Shown one piece after another: positions 52,970 through 63,907 of a stretch of DNA of 64,000 bases. The translations under genes and the position numbers were made by a program. Numbering within the stretch: position 1 is the first letter of the stretch; each line of letters begins with the position of its first letter. Under the pieces are notes generated by a model. It did no database searches and had not been told where the DNA came from. It saw nothing but the letters and a program-made list of their open reading frames with translations. Source of the stretch: Symsagittifera roscoffensis (Eukaryota; Xenacoelomorpha; Acoela; Convolutidae); NCBI RefSeq assembly GCF_963678635.1, contig NC_087070.1, positions 51,628,514 to 51,692,513 of the forward strand. The letters run 5' to 3'.

Positions 52970-54363
52970 ACGCTTAAGAGCCGAATTTTTTGACGCAAAA
53001 AAACCAATACAGCAAAAGGGTCGTAGGGTGCCAATCAATCTACAAGATAAAGTAGACAAGGAAATACATCGTTTGATAAAAGAAGGACTTATTATCAAAC
53101 TGCAAGAATGTTCAGATAAGCATTTCGCATCCCCTAAAATAACCACAGTAAAAAAATGGGAGCACAAAATTGGCATTGGAATCAAGAGAATTGAACAAAC
53201 AGGTACATAAAAATAACTACCAAATGCCAAATATCATCGACAAGTTAGTAGCTGGGATAAATCAAATAATTGCAGAACGAAATGCAGGGGATGTATAATT
53301 TACAATATTGGATTTCACGTATGCCTATGGACAAGTATCACTCGATCAAAAACCAGCGAACAATGTAATTTCTCATTAGTCGGCGGAAAACCAACGGGAA
53401 CATATCGTTTTAAAAATGGGTTCTACGGTCTCACGTTAAAGCCGGCGGAGTTCCGAAAACTTGTCGAAAACCTAATTAAAAAGTTCCCCAAGCAAACGCA
53501 TTCATACAAGATATTTCAATCGCATCGTAACGAACTAGAATAGAAAACAATGCATTAGTCGAGAAGATTTTAAGGAAAGTGGATTTATCAAATGCTGCGT
53601 TGAAACTACGAAAAGATGAATTTGCAAAAACAGAATGTGAACGGTTAGATTTCCGAATAGGAAAAAACGGCACTACATCGTAAGTTCTTAAAACCCAAGC
53701 AGTTGAAGAATTAAAACTTCCCAAATCAAGAAAACAATCTAAGTCATTAATGGGTTCTATGCATAGTCTGCATAAATTTTTGCCAAAACTCGCCGCGGTC
53801 AATGCACCGCTAAACAATGAATTCTAAGCCTAAACAATGAATTCGTTTGGACGCTGGATTGCGAGAACGCTTTTCAACAACTAAAACGGTTAGTTAAGAA
53901 TATCGTAGAACTTAAACACTATGATTTTCACCGGTAAACAAAAATAGTCTGCGATGCTAGCCACGACGGCCTGGGGGCAGTGTTAGAACAATACGGTTCC
54001 CACGGATGGCTTTAATTTCATTCGCTTTGCGTTATCTTAATTCGGCCGAGAAAAGTATTCGACAACTGAATTGAAATTAATCGCAGTAGTATGGGCCACC
54101 GAACACTTTCGCAATTACATCTACGGGCGGTATTTCACAGTTTTTTCGGATCAAAAAGCACTTCTCACCTTGCTAAATTTATCACCAAACGGAAATAAAA
54201 CATTCTTCGGTAGACTAACTCGATGGTACGATCGACTGTTACCATATGATTTTAAAGTTGAACATCGACAGCCGTCAAAAATAGGAATGGCGGATTACTT
54301 GTTTCGTTTCCTGTCAGCAGCGGCACCCGAAACAAGTCACTATGATAAAAAAAAATTGCGGTA
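52970..54363 (+). pseudogene. Gypsy reverse transcriptase and RNase H remnant
   Basis: Pieces in several frames: VDKEIHRLIKEGLIIKLQEC (RT entry), LDFTYAYGQVSLDQ (RT motif), TGTYRFKNGFYGLTLKPAEF, then RNase H VCDASHDGLGAVLEQYG, STELKLIAVVWATEHFRNYI and FSDQKALLTLLNL. At least six interruptions; the YxDD box is not readable. Confidence 0.8.
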
Positions 54364-55089
54364 GCGAAAATACAAGTGATCAACGAAGCTTTAAAACCTA
54401 GTGACCAGTTAAATCCTAGGGGTCATAGAGTGCATCAAATTGAAAAAATCGACGGTAGAGGATGTACGATCATGGATCATGTTCTTACTCAAACGAGATA
54501 GTATCATCCAATACGACTCAAGATAAATTCGAATATGCAAATACTAACAGTGAGTGTAAGCGCTCACTAGAGGGCGTGGTTGCACGCAACCGACAGTCAC
54601 TCAATCAGAGACAAGAAATTTCCAAACCGAAAGAAAAGTACAATTTACGAAACCATTGAATTAGACGTTGTTCTCATTCCGCCGAGTACAGTTACGCTTT
54701 AAATCAAAATCATAAAGCAATCAAAATCATGTCAAGTACCAATTCAGCTGAAAAAAATTGATCCTAAGCCACATTATACAATTTTAAATACACCTACAGA
54801 GTCCGGAAGTGTAAATTTAAATGTCGTACTAAACAGAGTCCAAAATTAGCCGCCTAGCCTCAGTTCAGATTCAGACATAGAAATTATCCCACCAGAAAAA
54901 GTTGTGCCTAAACGAAATTCTTCGAAAAAAATAAATACTGTCATTTCATTCCCTCATCAATTCCCTGGCGTGTCTTATCCCCTTGTAAATAGTGAAAAAT
55001 AAGTTTATCCAATGATCCCAACTGAAAGCAAGATAGTCAAAAAGATCGATTACCCTGAAATTCTTACCTTGAAGCTCGTGGAGGCATAT

Positions 55090-56367
55090 TTGGAAAAAAA
55101 GATCCTATTCTGAAGACTATTCAAGACGCAATACGGGACAGGAATCCACGTGCAAAAGAAATAATCGCTAAGCTCGGACAATGCTACGCCCAACATTATA
55201 ACGACTTTGCAGTGCGCGAGAATTGCTTGTGGATGGACATGTCTACATCAGTACTGAACCGACTACACCACAATCACCACGGTCGGGACAAAATGTTTGC
55301 GGTGAAAGACGTCTGGATCCCGCTCATGCATCGGAACCTCGTGGCCACAGCAAAGTAATGCAAAAGTTGTTTAGAAGCAGGTAAAAACCTTAAACCGGAC
55401 ATCCATAAAGGTAATACTGGGACAACATATGAACCCAAGAAACCTAAAGACTTAGACCAATTGGATTTCAGGGTCTGGTAAATTATGTAGAGGGTCGGAA
55501 GAAATACGTCTTAGTAGCAATAGATACATTTTCACATTGGCCGTCGGCATACGTCTGCTGAAGTAAAAAATCGAAAAATGTACTCAAATTTCTAAGGAAA
55601 TATATAAGTACACATGGTCACCCAAGGAAACTACATTTGGATCAAGTGTCCGGATTTTTTTCAATTGAAATCCTAAATTTTTGTAACTATGAAGGTATCG
55701 AATTTTTAATATCTCCGGTGAAAGATCATCGCGCAACAGGGATGGTCGAAAGAACCATCGCTTCAATAAAAAAAATTACGTCCTAACATATCTATGGGAA
55801 GATGAATATCAAAAATTCAAGATGATGATAGCAAGAGCATTAAGCGCTTTACATTTCTTACCGCATTCTAAGACTAAATTAACGTCATTCGAGGCCTACC
55901 ATGGAATAGAAGTTAATACCGCCCTCCGGAACCTAACGAAAAAACCATCACTTAAAAACCTCAATTGGAAGAATGTAATTAAACACAAATTACAATGTTT
56001 AGATGAGACAAACTGTCTTCCCGAAGTAGAGCTCAACTTAGATTGGGAGAAGCGAAGCGACCTAGTGTATGCTCCCCAAAACCGGAAAACTCCTCGGGTG
56101 TTGGAAGAACACGAACAAGCCGAAGCCGACGTGGAACTCACACATCCTGCGGCACCAGAGTGCTTAAAAAGCCACAAAGCGAGCACTACGGCGGTATACC
56201 AGCGTACCGGGGGAACGGATCCAAAGGACCCAAGGAGGTATAAGTGTTTATCTTCAACTATAGAAAAATTAACACCACATACGGTGCAAATGAAAAAAGG
56301 ATCATTACTAAGGAGAAGTGGGGTTTCTTTAAGATCAGCGGGCGAAGAAAGCCGAATAGAAAGGTGA
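55090..56367 (+). pseudogene. Gypsy integrase remnant
   Basis: Zinc-binding region (NRLHHNHHGRDKMFAVKDVW and CKSCLEAGKN). Core with KYVLVAIDTFSHWPSAYVC, then HLDQVSG (position of the second Asp) and DHRATGMVERTIASIKK with the catalytic Glu. The longest intact piece (55822-56367) reads SFEAYHGIEVNTALRNLTKK and a polar C-terminal tail. Confidence 0.8.
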
Positions 56368-56970
56368 AACAGTGCGAACATCCCAGGGCCAAGTAAACCA
56401 CAAGATCCGAAAAAAATGTAAGGGACACTGAAATTACGAGAAAACAGACGATGAAACGAACGCAGACGGAATGAGAAGAGAGCAAAAAGAAGAAAAAACG
56501 GTTATTAGAAAGTAGCGACGAAGAAAGCGAGGAGGAGGACGAGAATGAACGTGCAAACGAGAGACGGGACCAATGCGCCGTCACAACGAGTTTCAAAACG
56601 TCGAGCAGAGAATTTCAAGTTAACGAGGCGAACGAACCGTCGGGCATGAAACAAGCAGGCCTATCGAGAACCGTCGGTGAAAAGAGGCAAAATTCTGAGG
56701 AGGCGACGCGTCGATCGACAAGAAAAAGAAAAGGAGTGGATAAGAGGAGCGGGGTTATGATCCATCGAGTCGAGTACAATTAGGAGAAAAACAAAAGATA
56801 AGAAAGGACCCAGGGAGAGTGTCGGCAAGTGTACCGAAAAACTCATACAATCCAGTACTTAAAACTTTTTCACTTGAAACTAAAATTGTCTGTTAACAAA
56901 TACTTCTTGATATTATGAGTACAATAAATTTTCAATCTTGGGATTTAAAATTTATTTGTGGTTGCCCAAT

Positions 56971-57169
56971 TGATATAGGAACCAGTTTCAGTTTATGTAA
57001 GTTTGTGTAAGTCTTCGGTTTTCTGTCTGGGGACAGGCTGCTGTGACCTTGCAATCGCTATCGTCTGGCATACGCTAAAACAACCAAGTGCAGTATGATT
57101 AGGTTTTTGAATCATACAGTTGCCTTAGAAATTTACACTTTCATTACTACACTTTTTGAATCTTCAACG
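56971..57169 (+). repeat. Gypsy 3' LTR
   Basis: Starts TGATATAGGAACCAG, ends GAATCTTCAACG. It has an extra TTTGTGTAAG duplication relative to the 5' LTR. A further copy at 58545-58743 comes from the tandem duplication, not from a separate insertion. Confidence 0.8.
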
Positions 57170-57825
57170 GGGTAGGAGGAGGGTGTTGGGGTTCGATAAT
57201 GGTTAAATGGGGTGTTCGTCGGGGGAATTGAAGGTAGTTTCATCGTAATTGTTTTTTTCAGACATAAGTTAAAGTTTCTTGCGAATTTCCAGTAAAATAT
57301 TTGCAAAAATAACCTATTTAACAACAAAAAAGAAAATGGATTGCAATTGATTATTATGCGGTTATAATGGGTTTTTAGTTTTCAGAAAAATTCGGTTTTA
57401 ATGGATTATCCAGACAAAATTAATCGATTTTAGTGCCAAAAATAATGGATTGTAATCAATTCATGGTGGAGTTTTTTCTCGAAAATGATCGATTATAATG
57501 ACAATATAATCGATTTCGTGGTCTGAAGGTTTTATCTAATGTATAAAAATAGATTGTTATTTTCTCGGAAAACCATTATAATCAATTAAAAACAATGGGT
57601 GCTCTGTGCAAGCAAGTGTCTACTGCCTCACTCGAAAACTGCGGTTGAGGTTGGACAAGTTTTTCTCTGGCAGAAATCACTGAAGTCGCCATTGGTTTCC
57701 AATTGGTTGAGTTAAGTGGCTTGCACGCCTTTTTTTACTCGTGGATGAACGATCTCAGAAACCTGAATTTTTCCCATTCTCAAAAAGCAGCAATGTTTGT
57801 TCTCTTTAAATCTCGTTTTTTTTAG

Positions 57826-57940
57826 GTATACATACCAAGATAGAGGCGCTTTTACGGGAAGCAATTTATCGGAAAGTTAAACCAGTCGTGTTGCTTGACT
57901 ACATGAATCGGGTTGTCTGGGAAATGAGCCTTGACAAAGA
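57826..57940 (+). pseudogene. Truncated duplicate of EF2-like exon 3
   Basis: Has the acceptor TTTTTTAG|GTATAC and encodes HTKIEALLREAIYRKVKPVV to SLDKE. It then runs straight into the copied Gypsy-derived sequence with no donor. If the acceptor is used, the transcript would be aberrant. Confidence 0.9.
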
Positions 57941-59514
57941 AAACAGTGCGAACATCCCAGGGCCAAGTAAACCGCAAGATCCGAAAAAAATGTAAGGGAC
58001 ACTGAAATTACGAGAAAACAGATGATGAAACGAACGCAGACGGAATGAGAAGAGAGCAAAAAGAAGAAAAAACGGTTATTAAAAAGTAGCGACGAAGAAA
58101 GCGAGGAGGAGGACGAGAATGAACGTGCAAACGAGAGACGGGACCAATGCGCCGTCACAACGAGTTTCAAAAGCGGCGAGCAGAGAATTTCAAGTTAACG
58201 AGGCGAACGAACCGTCGGGCATGAAACAAGCAGGCCTATCGAGAACCGTCGGTGAAAAGAGGCAAAATTCTGAGGAGGCGACGCGTCGATCGACAAGAAA
58301 AAGAAAAGGAGTGGATAAGATGAGCGGGGTTATGATCCATCGAGTCGAGTACAATTAGGAGAAAAACAAAAGATAAGAAAGGACCCAGGGAGAGTGTCGG
58401 CAAGTGTACCGAAAAACTCATACAATCCAGTACTTAAAACTTTTTCACTTGAAACTAAAATTGTCTGTTAACAAATACTTCTTGATATTATGAGTACAAT
58501 AAATTTTCAATCTTGGGATTTAAAATTTATTTGTGGTTGCCCAATTGATATAGGAACCAGTTTCAGTTTATGTAAGTTTGTGTAAGTCTTCGGTTTTTTG
58601 TCTGGGGACCGGCTGCTGTGACCTTGCAATCGCTATCGTCTGGCATACGCTAAAACAACCAAGTGCAGTATGATTAGGTTTTTGAATCATACAGTTGCCT
58701 TAGAAATTTACACTTTCATTACTACACTTTTTGAATCTTCAACGGGGTAGGAGGAGGGTGTTGGGGTTCGATAATGGTTAAATGGGGTGTTCGTCGGGGG
58801 AATTGAAGGTAGTTTCATCGTAATTGTTTTTTTCAGACATAAGTTAAAGTTTCTTGCGAATTTCCAGTAAAATATTTGCAAAAATAACCTATTTAACAAC
58901 AAAAAAGAAAATGGATTGCAATTGATTATTATGCGGTTATAATGGGTTTTTAGTTTTCAGAAAAATTCGGTTTTAATGGATTATCCAGACAAAATTAATC
59001 GATTTTAGTGCCAAAAATAATGGATTGTAATCAATTCATGGTGGAGTTTTTTCTCGAAAATGATCGATTATAATGACAATATAATCGATTTCGTGGTCTG
59101 AAGGTTTTATCTAATGTATAAAAATAGATTGTTATTTTCTCGGAAAACCATTATAATCAATTAAAAACAATGGGTGCTCTGTGCAAGCAAGTGTCTACTG
59201 CCTCACTCGAAAACTGCGGTTGAGGTTGGACAATTTTTTCTCTGGCAGAAATCACTGAAGTCGCCATTGGTTTCCAATTGGTTGAGTTAAGTGGCTTGCA
59301 CGCCTTTTTTTACTCGTGGATGAACGATCTCAGAAACCTGAATTTTTCCCATTCTCAAAAAGCAGCAATGTTTGTTCTCTTTAAATCTCGTTTTTTTAGG
59401 TATACATACCAAGATAGAGGCGCTTTTACGGGAAGCAATTTATCGGAAAGTTAAACCAGTCGTGTTGCTTGACTACATGAATCGGGTTGTCTGGGAAATG
59501 AGCCTTGACAAAGA
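57941..59514 (+). repeat. Tandem duplication, unit 2 (1574 bp)
   Basis: Starts AAACAGTGCGAACATCC exactly at the break in the truncated exon. Ends at TTGACAAAGA (59505-59514), after which the complete exon continues as AGACGCGAACC. Differences from unit 1 include single-base changes and one A/T-run length change. Confidence 0.95.
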
Positions 59515-59608
59515 AGACGCGAACCAAACTTTCCACCGGATTATCGAGAGTATCAACGTAATAATTGCCACTTACTGTGACGAAGATGCAGTGCATGGTA
59601 ATTGGCAG
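59400..59608 (+). pseudogene. EF2-like piece 3: G4 motif lost
   Basis: Acceptor TTTTTTAG|GTATAC, donor TTGGCAG|GTAGGT, phases 1 to 0. It reads IYRKVKPVVLLDYMNRVVWE where EF2 has a conserved NKMD; here the box is DYMN. Then comes the strongly conserved NQTFHRIIESINVIIATY. Confidence 0.88.
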
Positions 59609-60093
59609 GTAGGTGATTTTCACCAATAGCGGACAAAAATAGCATGAACTCTCAAGTTATTTAAGAGGTACATCAAATTAGGCTTTGAGAGTTTCAAGGG
59701 TAAATGAACAAAAAAAACTAAATTTCTTTCTGCTTTGCCAGTAAGTGTTGTCTATCAGCAAGCTACTTGAGTTAAGTGAGAGTTGCAAAATTTTGCAATG
59801 CTTTAAAATAAAAAATGCTAGTTTTTGAGAGAGAGTTTACCTCGATGCAAGCAGCAACCTGCATTAAAAATTGACCAAATGCTTTAATATTAACATAATA
59901 ATTTATTTTTAAGGCCCGTAATAAGAAAAAATGTTAAATTTTTGAACCATTTATAACCCAGTCTCAAGCCAGAAAGAGCGTCATTAGACTAAAATGGTCA
60001 GTTTTCAATTGTGTACGAACGTCTCTGGCTAATTAATTTTTGCGGAATTTATACAAAGTCAGACCGTCCGCAATTGTACAACGTAATCGACAG
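59609..60093. other. EF2-like intron 3: nothing recognised
   Basis: AT-rich, begins GTAGGT and ends ATCGACAG. No repeat family or ORF recognised by eye. Confidence 0.4.
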
Positions 60094-60193
60094 GTCGATC
60101 CGACTATTGGAACTGTGGCCTTCGGAAGTAGCACGCAAGGATGGGCATTCAGTCTCAAACACTTCGCGCAACTCTATTGTGCCAAATTTAAAA
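60094..60193 (+). pseudogene. EF2-like piece 4: G5 region
   Basis: Acceptor ATCGACAG|GTCGAT, donor TTAAAA|GTGAGT. It reads VDPTIGTVAFGSSTQGWAFS and LKHFAQLYCAKFK. EF2 has GSGLHGWAF here, so the G5-type SGL is changed to SST. Short and absent from the longest open frames, but the match is clear. Confidence 0.88.
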
Positions 60194-60723
60194 GTGAGTC
60201 TCAATAAAAGCAAAAAAAACGTTGCTGTGCAATTGGCACAAAATGTTCCGACCAGGATAATTATTGCAGGAAAAAAGCTTAAGTAAATGTTTTAGGAAAA
60301 AATTTGAAGCCATAATTTAGAAAACATTTTTTATAAAATTGAAATTTGGTCTCAAAAACGAAATTATTCAGACCAATTTTTGCCGTTAATGAAATTCGCA
60401 GTCACGGATGAAAAGGGATTTAGTATGATACAACACTTAACCCCTCAAAAGTATAATTTGCGGTAGTCAGAATTGCAAAAAAAATACCCTTCGCGATAGT
60501 TCCTTTCACTCAAGAGCGGCCGGAACTGTTAACCGCGCCATTTCCATGTTTGTCACTTTAACTCGCAAATTTAACATGTACATACAACTTTACATACTTT
60601 ATATATACCACTTATCTTTACATTTTGTAAAAGCGATAACTTTATGAACAAAAATCTGAAAAAGAAATCAAATTAGCGAAGTAGTTTTTTTCTGTTAATT
60701 TTATCAAATATTAAACAAAAAAC

Positions 60724-61061
60724 CAGGGGTGGATTTAGGAGGGCGGGGGCGGACGTCCCCCTACCTCAGGGATTCGACCCCCTGCCGACCCAAAGGTTCC
60801 CTCCCCCTTTGTACTATTTTGAGATATCCATATTTGGTGACGGACCCTAAAAAATTTCTAAAGGCGCCTTGGGCGCCAATATATACTAATTTGAGGGGGG
60901 AGCGCGCGCCAAAAAAAAACGCGATTTTTTGGTCAAAATTTTCCAAAAAGTGCCTAAAAACGCCTTTTGTCCAGTTTATCAAAGTTTTGCCTTTTGACCC
61001 CCCCCCCCCTCGAAAAAATCCGACCCCCCCCCCCCTCGAGAAAATCCTAGATCCGCCCCTC
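60724..61061 (-). repeat. hAT-like MITE with perfect 8-bp target duplication
   Basis: Ends CAGGGGTGGATTTAGG / CTAGATCCGCCCCTC, flanked by CAAAAAAC at 60716-60723 and 61062-61069. The interior matches the 36321 copy in the opposite direction (GGCGCCAATATATAC, GGAGCGCGCGCC). Confidence 0.85.
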
Positions 61062-61395
61062 CAAAAAACTACTTCATAAACCGTTACGGGCAGAAATCCG
61101 CCCCACCGCTCGAGAAAATCCTAGATCCGCCCCCCCTCGAGAAAATCCGCCCCCCCCCCCCCCTCGAGAAAATCCTAGATCAGCCCCTCCAAAAAACTAC
61201 TTCATAAACCGCGTTACGGGCAGAAATCCGCCCCCCCCCTCGAGAAAATCCCAGATCCTCCCCCCTCGAGAAAATCCGCAAGCCCCCCCCCCCCCCCCCC
61301 CCCCTCGAGAAAGTCCGCCCCCCCCTTGAGAAAATCCTAGATCCTCCCCCTGCAAAAAACTACTTCATAAACCGTTTCGGGCAGAAAAAGAAAAA
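60990..61395. repeat. C-rich CTCGAGAAAATCC minisatellite
   Basis: About nine or ten copies of CCCCTCGAGAAAATCC, many followed by TAGATCCGCCCC. A longer block, AAAAAACTACTTCATAAACC, recurs three times (near 61063, 61189 and 61355). It grew from the end of the adjacent MITE plus its flank. It includes a C-run of over 20 bases. Confidence 0.85.
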
Positions 61396-62668
61396 ACTCG
61401 TTTAGTTGTATTACGATAATATTCAAGAAAGCAAATAAACATTTATGTTTTGAGATTCTGGCCTTTTTCGGCGTTTGAAACAGTAATTTTAGCCGTTTTC
61501 TCTAATTTTTCTGAAGATATCAGTTCTTTGAGTTTGAACGGCAAAACATATTTCACCTGAGATATTTTTAGTAAACTATTAGTGAATCAAAAACTGCCAT
61601 TTTGGCCAATGTGGATTAACTAACGCGCAATTAAGATGCTCATCGCGTAGTTATCAAAGAATGGCGAACTAATTCGCTCCTAAATTCATTCCAAATCGAA
61701 ATGAGACAAGCCAATTGATTGCATTTATTCACTGCATGGTCAAACTGAGGTACTTTCAAGGTACTAATTGCTTGATATTGGTTGTCAGTGTCGGAAAAAG
61801 CAGCAAATTATTTACATTTTCTAAGAAAAATTGCTAGTGACAAAGCAAAGGCAATAACTTAATTTTGCGATAAAATTTTTTTTTTCAATGAAGATTTTTC
61901 TCTGCTCTCGCGCTATGGGCATTAACAAACGGGAAATTGGTTGCGTAATAATCAGATCAAAGAATTTTACAGTGTTTAAACCCCATAAATTTGCAAATGT
62001 TGTCTCTTGCGTTCATAAAATGTTGAGAATTTTGAACCCAAGATTTTTGATATCTTTGTTGTTCAAAATCATTGCGGGGTCAAAACCTGTTATTTCGAAA
62101 GATGAGGTTTGTTAGGATAAAAATCACAGCTGGCTCAAGTATTCTTTACTTTTTGAAAATTTTCCTTACAAACAAAAATAGTCAATTTTGAATGGTGAGA
62201 GACAACTATGGCGGAAAAAATTTGAACTTTGAGACACGCCGTCAGCAGTAGTCAATTTTTTTGGCTGTGTTTAAATTTGTATCTAAATTTCATATAAATT
62301 TGCATGTACTTCTCGTTTTTTTGCAATGACAATTTCTCCGGATTCCGTACTCGAACTCTTTTTAGTTTTTTTTGTTAACGCAAAATCAGGTACCACAAAT
62401 TATCATTGTAATGGGTCGAGTTATATATCATATTATAGCCCTTTCAGTCGTGATTGGAATTTTTCAAAGAATTTAAAATTTTTTCCGGTATCGAGAAAAA
62501 ATTCTTAAACTTATTGAGTTTTAGTTCCATTTTTGAAAAAATACTAATACATAGAAAAATAACTTTTTTTTGAAATATTTTTTATGAATATTGTCGGAAC
62601 ATTCTGTACTACTTACACAGCAAACGGCCATCCTTGTTTCTTCCTAGCAAATATTTTTGTATTTAAAG

Positions 62669-62770
62669 TGGATTCACCAAAATTAATGAAGAGGTTGTGG
62701 GGAGATCAGTTCTTCAGCCCAAGAGACAAAAAGTGGCTGAATGTTGACAAAACGAAATGGTTTTATATCT
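62669..62770 (+). pseudogene. EF2-like piece 5
   Basis: Acceptor ATTTAAAG|TGGATT. It reads [20 protein letters not shown], matching the EF2 LWGD segment, then [13 protein letters not shown]. The likely donor ATCT|GTTAAA leaves phase 1, which does not match the next piece (phase 0), so a boundary or base here is wrong or decayed. Confidence 0.75.
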
Positions 62771-63024
62771 GTTAAAAAGTTTGTTTTTTGTTTTGCCTTA
62801 ATATCTTCTTTCAATGAACCTCAAATAAATATAACAGCATTTTATAGAAACGCTTTTGTATTTCGTTTGCGTTTGTGACAGTACTTTTAAAAACAAATGG
62901 CCGATAAGTCTTGCTGATAGCTTCTCTGCGATTTGCAGAAACCACAATTCGATTCAAAAAAACTAGTTATACAATTACTTCAAACCATTCCGGATGCAAA
63001 ATGCACCCTCGGTTTATATTTTAG

Positions 63025-63256
63025 ATGGCCGACGCCATCAAGAGTAGCAATCTTGATGATCTAAAAAAGTTGCTAGAGAAACTGGAGCTGAAGTTAGATG
63101 AAAGCACGATGGCAAAAAAGGGCGAAGATCTTTTGCGGCAATCATGGCCTCATGGCTGCCCATAAAGGACACACTTCTGGATATGACCATAGTTCATATA
63201 CCCTCGCCTGTCTTGGCCCAGAAATACCGCACGGAGATCATATACAACGGTAAACA
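63025..63256 (+). pseudogene. EF2-like piece 6, with frameshift
   Basis: Acceptor TATTTTAG|ATGGCC. It reads ADAIKSSNLDDLKKLLEKLE and LKLDESTMAKKGEDLLR. It then needs a one-base shift near 63140 to continue IMASWLPIKDTLLDMTIVHI and PSPVLAQKYRTEIIYN, close to EF2 WLPAGDALLQM...HLPSPVTAQKYR. Donor ACAACG|GTAAAC. Confidence 0.82.
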
Positions 63257-63907
63257 ATTATAACCAGCTCAATAAAATCAGATTCAAGCGATGCCCGCCT
63301 GAAGGTTGCGTGCTCGAGTTAACAGCAAACATGCCTTTTTAGCAAATATCTCTCTTTCATATCGATCCAAATAAATGCGAAACATTTTAGTTTAGGAGTA
63401 AAGTGGAAACTATACGGCCCGTGCTCAAGCACAGAGCACCGAATAATCCGCAATCGATTTTAGAAAATTTGAATCATTTTCCTGATAAAGCCATTTTGAT
63501 GGGCTGAAAACTCCTGAAGGTCCAAAAATTGTCTCCATTTCGTTACCATTTTTCAAACTCATAGAAAATTTGATGAGAAAAATACCCTCTTTGATGAATT
63601 TCTAGAGAGTTTCAACAAAGAAAAAAAACAATTTGCGCCCTTAAGTTCGCAACAACTGTTTGGACAAAGTTTTGATTAAACCGCGGATAATTTTGGGGAA
63701 AATTTCCGTTATTTTAAAGAAAGATTTGCTATCTAGAAGTGTGGATGAAAAAATGTCGGAAATTGCTTGCGAGCTTGAGTGGGGTTTGGAGCTGTTGACT
63801 GCGCATCTGTTTTCAAAAAAAAATACTTTAAATGATTAAGGTAATGTAATGATTAATTCATTAACTCATGGTACATGCATAACTCTCTCCTCAATAAAAT
63901 ATCTAAG

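Larger units (their letters stand above)
51313..57169 (+). mobile_element. Decayed Ty3/Gypsy LTR retrotransposon
   Basis: LTRs of about 190-200 bp (51313-51500 and 56971-57169) start TGATATAGG and share CTATCGTCTGGCATACGCTA. Possible 4-bp target copies GGGT at 51309-51312 and 57170-57173. The interior carries gag, protease, RT, RNase H and integrase remnants in the Gypsy order, broken by many stops and frameshifts. The LTRs have diverged clearly from each other, so the copy is old. Its 3' end was later copied by the tandem duplication 56367-59514. Confidence 0.88.
56367..57940 (+). repeat. Tandem duplication, unit 1 (1574 bp)
   Basis: Contains the end of the Gypsy interior, the Gypsy 3' LTR, EF2-like intron sequence and the first 115 bp of the EF2-like exon 3 (57826-57940). 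It is cut at TTGACAAAGA|AAACAGTGCG. Matches unit 2 at a constant offset of 1574, with roughly ten differences seen by eye. Confidence 0.95.
60194..62668. repeat. EF2-like intron 4: hAT-like MITE, minisatellite, repeats B and C
   Basis: Holds the MITE at 60724-61061, the C-rich minisatellite to about 61390, a diverged family C relative (about 61440-61720: AATTAACGCGCAA-type blocks) and a family B copy (about 62280-62650: AAAATCAGGTACCACAAAT, TCGGAACATTCTGTACTACT). No exon seen. Confidence 0.55.

Noticed and set aside
55896..56381. 161-codon - strand frame, Ser/Cys-rich
   Set aside because: Antisense shadow of the Gypsy integrase C-terminus.
60761..61079. Open frames across the MITE and C-rich array
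   Set aside because: Both strands are repeat-derived; Pro/Gly runs come from the C-run minisatellite.
60990..61395. CRISPR-like array of repeats
   Set aside because: Repeat spacing is irregular, spacers are themselves repeats, and the context is a eukaryotic intron next to a MITE.
61888..62115. 75-codon frame before the EF2-like piece 5
   Set aside because: No similarity to EF2 in any frame, no acceptor/donor pair, AT-rich codons.
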